DNA of 64,000 nt from Polytrichum commune. Lineage: Eukaryota; Streptophyta; Polytrichopsida; Polytrichales; Polytrichaceae. Shown piece after piece: positions 14,521 through 24,653 of the stretch. Position 1 is the first letter of the stretch; each line of letters opens with the position of its first letter. The position numbers and the translations under genes are program-made. Below the pieces are notes generated by a model that was given only the letters and a program-made list of their open reading frames with translations, was not told where the DNA came from and did no database searches. Where the stretch lies: positions 22,940,001 through 23,004,000 of the forward strand of contig OX485804.1 in assembly GCA_950295325.1 (NCBI GenBank). Reading direction: 5' to 3'.

Positions 14521-14964
14521 ACGACTGCTGGCAAGTGGGACCTGACCCACTTACCCTAGGGTTGGCTAGGGCATCCTATTCCTCCCAACTAATTATGTAT
14601 TTCAATTCAAAACCAATACCCAAATTATACACACACACACACACATTGAAACCAAGGGTGGAAAAAACCCCAACTTTTTTCAACTCATGCATTGGGCTTT
14701 TGGTTTTAAGGGAAAAAACAAAAAAACAAAAAAAAAAAACATGATTTCTGTGAATAAAACCATAGTTTTATTCAGCACCAGGCACTGTCATTGGCGGACA
14801 TTGGGCCCTCTGCCCTATAATCTCAACTTATATGCAATAAAACAAAATAAAACCGAATTTTTTTGGACCTCGGATGATTGGATTTTTTTAAATTATGAAA
14901 AACCCAATTGTAAGAAACCGCGTGGTGTCAGCCTTGATTGAAACATTCGAAAATGTTCATTGAA

Positions 14965-15294
14965 CTACACTAAATATGATATCTAGTGTCACCATATCTA
15001 AATTTCCTTGCTCACTACTAATTGTAAACCGTGGTATGATGTCACCAACACTAAATGTTAACCCAACACTATTTTGTTATTCCTTCTGAGATTTGTTGGG
15101 GGATTATAGATTTACGGTGTTGAAATTATTGTCACTTACCAAAAGATTCTTCATCCAAATTTCAACCATCCACGAATAGTAGTTCATCACGAGTTGCCGA
15201 CAAGAGAGAGGAGGTAGGGTTTTGGCCCATGGATGAACTCATCCATCATCCATGACATTAAATACCGTATGACACTGAATATCATATTTAGTGT
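14965..15294 (+). mobile_element. C-family MITE (C1), fused on its right to D1
   Basis: Begins CTACACTAAATATGATATCT. Contains the family core GATTTACGGTGTTGAAATTA, then TTGTCACTTACC and CATCCAAATTTCAACCATCC. Its right palindromic end is shared with D1. Confidence 0.65.
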
Positions 15295-15807
15295 CACGTA
15301 CACTAGTTGCGAAGGGCCTAAACTAGATGCTTAGAGGTCTCAAAGTTGTCACGTCCTCTAGTTGCCAGTATGATACTATTTGTCAATGTGAGTAACATTT
15401 TCAAGTGGCTTGCATTATGACATTTCACGTATCACTTTGGGATACCGGACATGATAGTTTTTCACTTTAGTTAGTAAGGAGAAGATATTATTGAGCATAC
15501 TAATGTCAATCGTCATGTGTTTACATTTTAGTATGCAAGAGGAAGATTCTTTGAGCACACTATAATGCCAAGTGTCATTTGTGTATGCTTTAGTGAACTT
15601 GTAGACCATTGTGTAACACATGCACACACCTCGTTACACTATTGAACATACTCGTGCCAAGATGTCAGTAAGCGCACTTGAATGCCAAGTGTCACCTCAT
15701 GACACTAGTGGCCATGTTGTTGGCTACTAGTGTAACCTATCATACGCCTCAAAATAGGGTAAGTGACACTACTACGCACGTGACAAGAAATACCAAACAT
15801 CGTGTAG
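15273..15807 (-). mobile_element. D-family MITE (D1), reverse orientation
   Basis: Carries the D core in inverse: GCGAAGGGCCTAAACTAGAT, then the ATGCAAGAGGAAGATTCTTT region. Ends ATCGTGTAG at 15807. The first about 20 bp overlap the terminal palindrome of C1. Confidence 0.65.
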
Positions 15808-15835
15808 AGTTATTTGTAAGGAAAAGCATATGAAA

Positions 15836-16128
15836 CCATGTGTTTAGTCCCAACCCCCTGAGTTTATGAGATTAAACACAAAATCACCCAAGTTTTTTTT
15901 CCCCTTATGCTTGAATCGTTATACTCAAAGAGTGGTGTCGGGCTGTTGAAAACCAACTCTCTAGCTCGTCCTACTAGGATGGGCATGTCAAGCTAGCCTT
16001 GCTTAGGGCGATCCAGGATTTAGGACAACGGGTCGCATGCGCATACCCTACTTTAGATACTAAAATTCTCTCAAATTCTGGGAGATGGAATACAAAAGTT
16101 CCAAAATTTTCACCCAACTTTCAAAATG
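15836..16128 (+). repeat. Dispersed repeat F, copy 1
   Basis: Contains GAGTTTATGAGATTAAACAC and CCTACTAGGATGGGCATG. The reverse complement is at 44358..44647. Confidence 0.65.
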
Positions 16129-16224
16129 GGCTTCGATACCTGACAAGCTAACAAGCTCTTAATAGAAAGTTTATTTATGAAGAAGGATCAAACTCATGGT
16201 TTCATTCCTCTTTGAGAGACTTTC

Positions 16225-16445
16225 TAATTAACTCTAATGTCCGGGAAGATTTTGGACAAACTCCGACGACGTCCAAGTGTTTCCATGTCCAACGGTTACA
16301 CGTAGTTGATATCATTCCGCGTGTTTATGTTTGGGAATATTCTATATATTCTTTCAAAATGATCAACGATTTGCCTCAACTTAACCGGGTTATTTCTCAC
16401 ACTCGTTCAAGTTCATTTGAAACTAGCGGTCAAATCTATCTTCAT
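16225..16445 (+). repeat. Dispersed repeat H, copy 1
   Basis: Shares TTCCATGTCCAACGGTTACA, AAAATGATC and the CTCACACTCGTTCAAGTTCA region with copies at 17150 and 20800. Confidence 0.55.
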
Positions 16446-17149
16446 GTTCATAGAGTTAAATGAGTTTATTGGAACTCTATCATATTCCTAAGACCTCATG
16501 TTATCCAAGCCTATTGAAGTTTGTCAACTCCTTTTGCTTGAATTTGATTTCGTTTTATATAAGGTGACATAATATTGGGAAAAATTAGATGAACTTAGAG
16601 AATTTAAAACTCCACACATTTTGATTGATGTTATCACCTCACAAAACAATGTCAAGCCTCACGCACACACTTTTTTCTAAATAAAGTAAACTTCCTCTTC
16701 CACGGGGACCTTGATGCAACATTAAGACTCGTGCCATCGTTTTTGAAAGAAGCACAACATGTTTATTCCTGACACTTGGCTGGATCATTCTCACACCTAG
16801 AGTAGGTGACAGGTGGAGCTCAACAATGTCATACTCTTATCCAATCCTACTAAAATCTATCTAATTTGCTTGATTTTGAATATTTTAAAATATAAAATGA
16901 CAAGTTTTTGAGAAATTCAAATGAACCTAGAGAATTGAAAATGCACCCAAAAAAAAATGGAATCAATTATTATGTCCATGACTTATTGCAGAAACCTTAC
17001 TAGAGTTAACTACGGTTGACCAATTGAATCTTATAAAGAAAGGAATGCAACAACTCAAATAAGAACGATCAAATGACAAAGTAAGCTCTGAAGTTTTGTG
17101 CCAAAATCATGGGTCACACTCACAACATAGCACCTTAAATGCTTTTAGA

Positions 17150-17395
17150 TTAGATTTGAACATTTGATGGTGAGAAATTTTGGGCATAATTGATCAAAAT
17201 CCTAGTGCTTCCATGTCCAACCGGTTACATGTTGTGATCTCTTGGTTTTCTTCATTAATTTAAGGTATATTCCATGGATTCTTCTAAAATGATCGGTAGT
17301 CTTCCAAAAGTCTTAAACCTCCACCAGTTAGTTCTCAAACTTAACTAGTTCATTGTGTCTTCCAAATTGGGTCCCGTTGAAAGAAAATGGGAGTG
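17150..17395 (+). repeat. Dispersed repeat H, copy 2
   Basis: TTCCATGTCCAACCGGTTAC and TTCTAAAATGATCGGTAGTC align with 16225 and 20800. Confidence 0.55.
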
Positions 17396-17461
17396 TTGGT
17401 GCTAATTATGGTTTTTAATCAATCCTAGGTTCAATAGTAATTCATAATGGATCCAATGCAA

Positions 17462-17490
17462 TACTACCTCCCCTCCCCCCCCCCCCCCCA
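17462..17490 (+). repeat. Poly-C / CCCA tract
   Basis: Long C run with CCCA units at the end. One of a dozen or more such homopolymer tracts in the window. Confidence 0.95.
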
Positions 17491-17583
17491 CCCACCCACA
17501 CAAGCACACACTTATTGAAGGGCAAAATAGGGTTAACCGGAAAGTATGGGAAGGAATTGGGCGTGCATCTTTCCCCAATACCA

Positions 17584-18105
17584 CTACACCATTTATGGTA
17601 TTTAATGTTTAATGTCACATGCGTAATAGTATCACTTACCATGCTTTGATGCATATGGTAGGTTACACTAATTACCAACAATTTCATTGTTAGTGTCGCC
17701 TCATGACACTTGGCGTTCAAGTGCACCTTGGCATCTGTATGTTCAATAATGTTATGAGGTGTATGCCTATGTTACACAATGGTCTACAACTTGACTAAAA
17801 GTGTACACAAGTGACACTTGGCATGAGTATGCTCAAGCATATCTTCCTCTTGCATATCAAAATGTAACACCTAACACTTGCCATTAGTAATAATACCTTC
17901 CACTTGCATACTAGAATGCAAGACTATCATTTCAAGTATCCCAATGTGCTATGCACGTTATGATGTATATATTTTTTTCACTTTAAAAAGTTGCTTACTT
18001 TGATGAATGGCATTATGTTGATAATTAGTGGATGTGACACTTTGAGACCTCTAGGCATCTAGTTTAGGCCCTTCGCAAATAATGTACGTGACAACCCTGT
18101 ATGGT
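17584..18105 (+). mobile_element. D-family MITE (D2), fused on its right to B1
   Basis: Begins CTACACCATTTATGGTATTT and ends with GACCTCTAGGCATCTAGTTT, AGGCCCTTCGCAAATAATGT and ACGTGACA. The family holds two near-duplicate units around TTGCATACTA...TGCAA/TGTAA. Confidence 0.7.
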
Positions 18106-18311
18106 ATTTAGTGTCACTTACTTTTTGGAGTTATGCAAGGCTATAATTTCTCGCTGTAGATTTCATTTGTTACCAACAATATTAAATAGGTTGTGTGGAC
18201 AATATATAACATAAATTTATTTACTTGGCAGAAAATTACATTCTTAGCAAAAAGTTATAGCATTGCGTAACTCTGAATTGTAAATGACACTGAATACCAT
18301 AAACATTGTAG
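18093..18311 (+). mobile_element. B-family MITE (B1)
   Basis: Starts GGTATTTAGTGTCACTTACT and ends with AGCATTGCGTAACTCTGAAT and ACTGAATACC...TGTAG. The left terminal palindrome is the right end of D2. Confidence 0.65.
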
Positions 18312-18759
18312 TTGGAGTAGAAACGAAAAGTCATAAACTCCTAATGTTTTTGGTGACGGAGAGGGGAAGAGCATTAGGGTGGATTTCCATGCATGTTTCT
18401 TGCCGTCTGGACCCTAGTAGGAGCAGGACAAAATATAGATGAAATCTGGTGGGGTAGGGTTGGTATGTGCCAACCAACTCTTTTTATTTTAAGTGTTTAG
18501 TGGGCACATGAAAGTATAGTGGCCCATGGTCATGGCCCTTCACATCATGGTCTGCAACAAAATTGCGGTTATTTGCTCACTTTTGAAATCTTCATGAAAA
18601 CACATCCAACCCACTATTATCTAGAATATAGTGGGTCATGCAAACGCCCTCTTTCTCCCCACCCTAGGACATTCCAGCTAACTCTAGTACCATATAACAT
18701 CATGATATACTCAACACAAATGTGTTGGCTATGTGATGTGAAAAGAGACCTAGGAGTGG

Positions 18760-18985
18760 TCTTTGAAATGGGCCAAAAGTTTGGCAGCCAACCAAAACCC
18801 GGCACATGTGGTGATAACAACTCGCTCTTCAAGTGGAGTCCAAGTTGCAAGCGACCGTTGATGTAAAGCGGTCTCTAAAACGAGTCAAAGTTTGATCTTA
18901 GTCAGACTTTGAACCAAAATCAAGCCATGTGTGCAAAATAATACTAGGGCAACCCACTTTTGCAGCTAGCCGCTTGTTAACCCTT
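18760..18985 (+). repeat. Dispersed repeat K, copy 1
   Basis: CTCTTCAAGTGGAGTCCAAG and GTCTCTAAAACGAGTCAAAG recur in order at 45425..45645. Confidence 0.65.
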
Positions 18986-19356
18986 AAAATGAATATGCCA
19001 ATTGTACAAACACTTCATTCACGTCAGTCCCCTACCAGGGATCGAAGTTTCTTCTCTCTCTGCCAATTGTCATAACTTTAGTTTTCCAAACCCTCTCAAG
19101 CAGTTGAAATGGCACAATAACAAACTACGGTGTTGACATGCAATGTGCCAAACGTGCGATAGTACCATGGTGGCCTCACCCAACATTTGGCATGTGGAAA
19201 CCCCTACGATAATATATATATACATATATACATATATAACACTCAAGAACGATCGTGAGCCTCCCAAGGTCCTTAGTACTATAAGGGTTGGGTGAAACAC
19301 ATTCAATTTCTTTTGGGGCCGAGACTACATAGTGAGCTTAAGTTTGTACATACAAG

Positions 19357-19760
19357 TGTTGGAACTAAGTCGTGGCCATTTGGAAGGACACCATGATTTT
19401 TTCCATTTTATGTTTCATAATTTTGGGCCCTATGTTTTTATGTTAGTATTCGGTTTCCTCGAGTGTGATTGAGGGTCCAATAGTGCACCTCCAAGTTCGG
19501 CAACTATGTGGCCTTGGGTGCAACACTCTCGGTGAGAGCCAAGTGGACATTTCATCGTCTTCTAATGTGCTTCTTGATGTGAAGAATATCTTCCCTTTGC
19601 CTCACATGATGGGTTAAAATAGGATAAATATAGAGTGAGTGATTAGTATATAGCGGGAATGAAGTGCCGTCGGGTGCACAACTCCTAATACCAAATTAAC
19701 TACTTAGGAGGTTGGACTTAGGGCCGGTTTGCACGACACTAACATATTGTATCAAAGCCA
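19357..19760 (+). mobile_element. Possible LTR plus primer-binding site remnant
   Basis: A 388-bp stretch from TGTTGGAACTAAG to GACACTAACA (19744) has the TG...CA borders of an LTR. Three bases later comes TTGTATCAAAGC, matching the plant initiator-tRNA-Met primer site TGGTATCAGAGC at 10 of 12 positions. No internal coding region or second LTR follows, because a C-family MITE starts about 25 bp on. Suggestive only. Confidence 0.35.
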
Positions 19761-19767
19761 CCGACTC

Positions 19768-20300
19768 TACTTCTACTTTTGTCTTGCTCAAAACTAATTG
19801 TAGACCGCCCATTGTATGCCACCCACACTAATTGTGAAACCTAACGTTGTTTGGCGTTTCGTGTGAAAACACGTGGGCATTATAGGTTTACAAAGTTGCA
19901 ATCACTCGTCACTTACTAAGTGGATTTTCATCCAAATTTCAATCATCCATGACACGTGTTTCGTTACATGAATGATAGGATGCGGAACACACCAGACTTT
20001 GTGTCAATAATTGGCGTTTGGATGAACTCAAAGTAAGTTGGGATGACAAGTTTACAAAATGATTCATAAGAAAATTCATTATAAAATTATCACAAGTTAC
20101 GTGAAATACCACATAACATTGTTAAGATCCATAACAATGTTTTGTGGGACTAACATTATTCAATGGAATATTCCCGGATGTTCCCCATATTCGGACTAAT
20201 ATATGGGAAAATCCATGAATATTCCATGGAATGTTGTCAATTCCACAAAATATTGTTATGGATCTCAATAATGTTATGCATTTGACACTAAAGATGATAA
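19768..20300 (+). mobile_element. C-family MITE (C2), interrupted by the palindromic MITE
   Basis: Shows TTTTGTCTTGCTCAAAACTA, ATTGTAGACCGCC, CATCCAAATTTCAATCATCC and AAAGTAAGTTGGGATGACAA in family order. The right end resumes after 20278 (TTTGACACTAAA). Confidence 0.6.
20112..20278. mobile_element. 167-bp palindromic MITE nested in a C-family element
   Basis: The ends CATAACATTGTTAAGATCC and (minus strand) CATAACATTATTGAGATCC start inverted arms of about 36 bp that continue inward (ATCCATAACAAT, TTGTGG, TGGAATATTC) so that nearly the whole element can fold into one hairpin. It interrupts the right end of the C-family copy: ATACCA lies before it and TTTGACACTAAA after it. Confidence 0.75.
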
Positions 20301-20450
20301 TACATTTACAAACTAATGTCCATGACCACCGCTTTGAAACTCCTGTCACTGGTTGAGAAATGAGTGGTGGCCCACTTTGTTTTCCACAAGGTCAACAACA
20401 AAATTAGAAGTGAACATGCGTGAGCATGTAAGAGAATGGATGAGAATCTC

Positions 20451-20465
20451 GGGGGGGGGGGGGGG
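20451..20465 (+). repeat. Poly-G tract
   Basis: About 14 consecutive G. A poly-C run of about 18 lies 315 bp downstream at 20779. Confidence 0.95.
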
Positions 20466-20778
20466 CAGTGTGTTAAAAAATTAAGGATATAGGTGCGAAC
20501 AACCACTATTTTATAGGGGGGTATTACTTTCAATTCTTTTTTTTTTTTCACATGCTATCATTATGTAAATTTCTACTTTGGGTTAATAGAAAAATGGCTT
20601 GCATTACTTATAATTCCAAATTACCTATTATTCCATACCCTATAGTACTTTAAAGATGTCCAGTGCCATTTTTGATACCCTATATTACTCTTAAGTCCAT
20701 TTATAATTTTTAGCCCCCATGTTTTTAAAATACCCTATCATTTGTTCGCACGTATATTGCTACTCCAACCAATGACTA

Positions 20779-20796
20779 CCCCCCCCCCCCCCCCCC
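20779..20796 (+). repeat. Poly-C tract
   Basis: About 18 consecutive C directly upstream of repeat H copy 3. The sequence CGAGATGAGAAT after it mirrors GATGAGAATCTCG before the poly-G at 20451. Confidence 0.95.
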
Positions 20797-20799
20797 GAG

Positions 20800-20975
20800 A
20801 TGAGAATATGAAGTGTTTGGGAAGATTTTTGGGCACCATCAGTTGATATCCTAGTGTTTCCAAGTCCAATTGGTTACATGTTGACATCCAATTTCTCTAA
20901 AACGATTGGTAATATTCTTGAAGTCTTGATCTTCCGTTAGTTATCTTTCAAGTTGAATTGGTTCATATGTACCTA
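20800..20975 (+). repeat. Dispersed repeat H, copy 3
   Basis: TTCCAAGTCCAATTGGTTAC and AAACGATTGGTAATATTC align with the two earlier copies. A poly-C tract precedes it. Confidence 0.5.
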
Positions 20976-23030
20976 GTAGTCGGTTTTCCCCATTCATTGA
21001 GAAAGCGATGCGGAATCCTACATGTTCATAAATGGATAATGTTTGGTGAACACTTGGATTTTGTGGTGAGAGAACCAAAATATGTTGCCTAAAGTATATT
21101 TCCAGCAAATATTTACCTTAATAGAATTTATATCCTCGATTCTCATTAAAAATCACTATAACATGTAACCAAGGCTTTTAAAAAGTGATGTGGATTTCTC
21201 TCGGTCATTGTCTTAAGACCACTGATCATAACCACAAGCAATCCCCAAAAAAATTCTCATGGCCCTTGGTCACATGTGTAAACTGCACCTTAGAGGATTC
21301 ACAACATAGCCAAAGGTTAACATTTAGTCCCAACCCACAAAGAGCCATTACCTAGTTAAACTAAGAGCAACTTAACCATAGGTATTAAGGTAACATGCCC
21401 TATTATAGTGTTCTACATGTTGAGCAATTGTTTCTATTTATGTATATTGGCATTGGGCATGAAATTCATTTCCCATGTAGAGGAAGTGAACAAAAATATG
21501 AGATAATTGTTTTGAATTGAATTTATCATTACAAAATTAGCTATGAAAGTTTAAAGTATTCTACTAGACTATGCTATAACAAAATTCAAAAGGTTTCATT
21601 TCATACTTGAATAACTCGTATCACATAATCAAAATTTGTTTATATACTACCGCTTAGTTTAATTTTACACACTCATCATGTGTTTTGGAACTGACACCTA
21701 ATGAGCTAATTACACACTAACTTACTACAAAGACATGTTAAATTTTTGTTGATTCCTTCATCCAATACCCCAACTACAATGAGAGGGGGGAAATGACATC
21801 AACAACAACCGAATGGAAACAAGAAAATTGAATATGAACCAAGTGAACCCTTTATTGCCCCCAATCCATCCCATGGAATCTTCAAAATTTAGACCATCTA
21901 ATGTTTATCAACGTTTTTACTACAAAGTTTTCAATGATCATGCACTTGTTTTTGTTCAAGCTATTTGAAGAAACATCTAGTGCTTCAAAAACATCCAAGT
22001 TCCTTTGACATCCGAGAAGGTCCAATTGTGCCAAAGATCAATGGGGTGAGCAAGGGCATCACTCAAAATATGTTTTCTCAATATTTTAGGCATACTCTTT
22101 TTCACCATGAAAAACAATGTATTATGGGATTTTGCAAATCTTCATTTGAACACATTATGGGCAAGTTATACTTGGTCTAAATTGTTTAATCGGATGGAGC
22201 TCAATATGTGTTGCAGGCAAGAGCTCATGAATAGAGTCGCCCGCCATATAACACATACAAGGAGGATAAAAAAGCCAAAAGAATCAAATTCTCTAAGAGG
22301 TGAAATCTGCTTTTCAATAGGATTGAGAAGGAGTTTATAAGCATTGCAACATGTTGACGCTACTAATATATACATATGCCCCAATGCCACATTGGAGAGA
22401 GGAAATTATAGTAAATGAGCATACTTATCATCTCAAGTAAACTAATTTAGGGTCTTGAAAGAAGATTATGGTGTCAAATCAACCCCCAAAAAATAGCATT
22501 GACAACGCCATGATCATTTAGAAGACCCATGAGTTTCATAATATTCTAGGGCTATTATGTTGGATGAATGAGAGGCATGCTCATATATAATAATTCCCTC
22601 TCTCCCGCTGCATGGATAACATTACCCAATGTGCAACTCTCATTCCGTGGGCCCTTGTAATATAACAGTGGGATGCTCCAAAAATTGCACATGGATATTA
22701 AACTCCCAACATTACACTGCTACAATATATTATGAGGGCCCACATTGTTGAGTAACGTTATGGGGTACCTTTTGTTTTGTGGAATGACCCATGGGGTCCC
22801 CCGGGGCAATAAATAATTTAGGTTTGCCCTAGTCTCATAAAGGGCCAAAGCTTTGCTCACTTTAGATGTACATCCACTAGCCTAGAGGGAAGTTGGGCCA
22901 AGAATCGCACATTCTCATTGGGTGAAAGCCCATACTCTATACTTTTGAATGTGATGTGTCACAACCTAATTGGAGCTAAGATTGGGAGCTAAGATTGATC
23001 AAGGTTAGTTCTAAAATAAGTCAAGCGTTT
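20976..23030. other. Intergenic, little recognisable
   Basis: Holds repeat L (22556) and otherwise anonymous AT-rich sequence. Confidence 0.5.
22556..22618 (+). repeat. Dispersed repeat L, copy 1 (short)
   Basis: TTATGTTGGATGAATGAGAG then AATAATTCCCTCTCTCCC. The partner is at 56215. Confidence 0.55.
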
Positions 23031-23385
23031 CACTAAATATTGCATTTAGTGTCATATGATATTTTATGTCATTGTGGTAACCTTTCTTATGAAAAAGTTC
23101 ACAAGTACTATCATACCAACTTACATTTTTGTAGTTTGGTATATTCTGCATCATATCGTTTCTGTAATGATATATTGCCATAGATGATTGAAAATTCTAT
23201 GAAAAATCACTTGGTAAGTGACAGTAATTGCAGCATCATAAACCTATAGTGCCCTGAACTTTTACAAAGGGTGACAATAATGTTGGGTTTACATTTAATG
23301 TTGGTGACACTATACAGGCAGTTTACAATTAGTGTTGAGCAAGACAAATAGAAATTTGTGACACCGTATAGAATATTTAGTGTAG
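23031..23385 (-). mobile_element. C-family MITE (C3), reverse orientation
   Basis: Starts CACTAAATATTGCATTTAGT and ends GAATATTTAGTGTAG. Inside in reverse are GGTTTACATTTAATGTTGGT and ATTAGTGTTGAGCAAGACAA, matching C5 and C6. Palindromic terminal motif present at both ends. Confidence 0.7.
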
Positions 23386-24159
23386 TTATGTACATAGTTA
23401 GGTTAGCCTTGGTGAAATGTTGTGTCAGTCTTCGGTAAGGTATCTATCTTAGCTTCAACCCTGAAGTTGATGTTAATTCTGGTGAAAGTTTAGCAATTCA
23501 TACGCCCAGGAGAAAGATAAAAGCGACACATATGAATAACTTGCTCATATTACCATATTGCCACTCACATAGTGGATAGATTCAAGTAAGGATTCTCATT
23601 GCCGATCCACACACATCAGCAAATGTAATTGAAATTGGTTTGACACAAAGTCTTCAAGCTTATGCAGTTTAATACTTCATCTGCTTTTTTTCGAGAGCAT
23701 GATGGGATCAATCATACCCCATAACTGCAGGGCAGTGATCCACAAACCATCATGAACATAGGAGTCCTCTCTTTTTCATACTTCAGCCTTCAAATCGTAG
23801 TTGCCTGTGCGCTTTCTAAATCCAAAAGGCCCACTATTGTACACTAGGGATAACTGTACGTCTATATAAATAACATCTGCCCAGTAAGAATATTCGCCAA
23901 AGAGAAGGCACCCAACTTTTTCGTAGTTGGCATTGTTGACCAAGTCCACCTCAGAGGAAGTTTGCAACTTCCACAGCTCTAACCTAATGCCCACTTTTAC
24001 AATCTCATTTTATACTGTTTCTCAAGAGAAACAATTGTTTGTCTTCGAGACTCTTAGAGTAGCTAAAGATGTACCAGAGGTTAGAATCCCAATGGCACCT
24101 GAGCTCTGTGCATGCCATCAGATAGAGAGAACTGTGCTAAAGAAGCTCCTTGGTATGAG

Positions 24160-24653
24160 TTTTGAGCGACAGATAACAACATCGACCTCACCAGCTCCCA
24201 CAACCTGATATAACAACTCCATCTAATACATTGCAAGGGAACCAACCTCCTCTATTCACCAAATCACAAGAATTCATATATACAGTCTTCTATAGCTCAG
24301 AGCTGTAACAAACTACCTCACCTAATTAAGAAATGAACAGCCCCCACACTGCTCAGGCATCCTGTCCTCTTCATCCCATCTGTTTCTTTTTCGCAGCCGC
24401 GAGCTGGAGTTGGCACAGTTTTATCTGTCTCTGCCTTCTTCATTGATGGGATAGAAACATGTGAAAACACCCTTCACAGAAACCTGTGAGCATGTGTAAG
24501 CTGCCTGCCCTTCCGCTGTGTCCAAAAACTGTGAAAAAGAGCTCCTGGCACTCCTTGGGCCTCTAACCTAATTTTGTATACTGCTCCACATACCTTATCC
24601 AGAGCCCTTTCAGGACCATATAAAAAGACACTTGGCTCCTGCTATACAACTCC
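24160..24653 (-). other. 3' flank / probable 3'UTR of TLP copy B
   Basis: Homologous to 10260..10786 with small indels, which marks the left edge of the duplicated unit near 24.16 kb. No separate gene is supported here. The open frame at 23927..24208 on the other strand has no recognisable domain. Confidence 0.5.

Noticed and set aside
14114-14534. Overlapping open frames of about 90-130 codons on both strands
   Set aside because: They lie in the GC-rich 5' flank of TLP copy A, are Arg/Pro/Gly-rich in every frame, and are not conserved in frame at the copy B counterpart.
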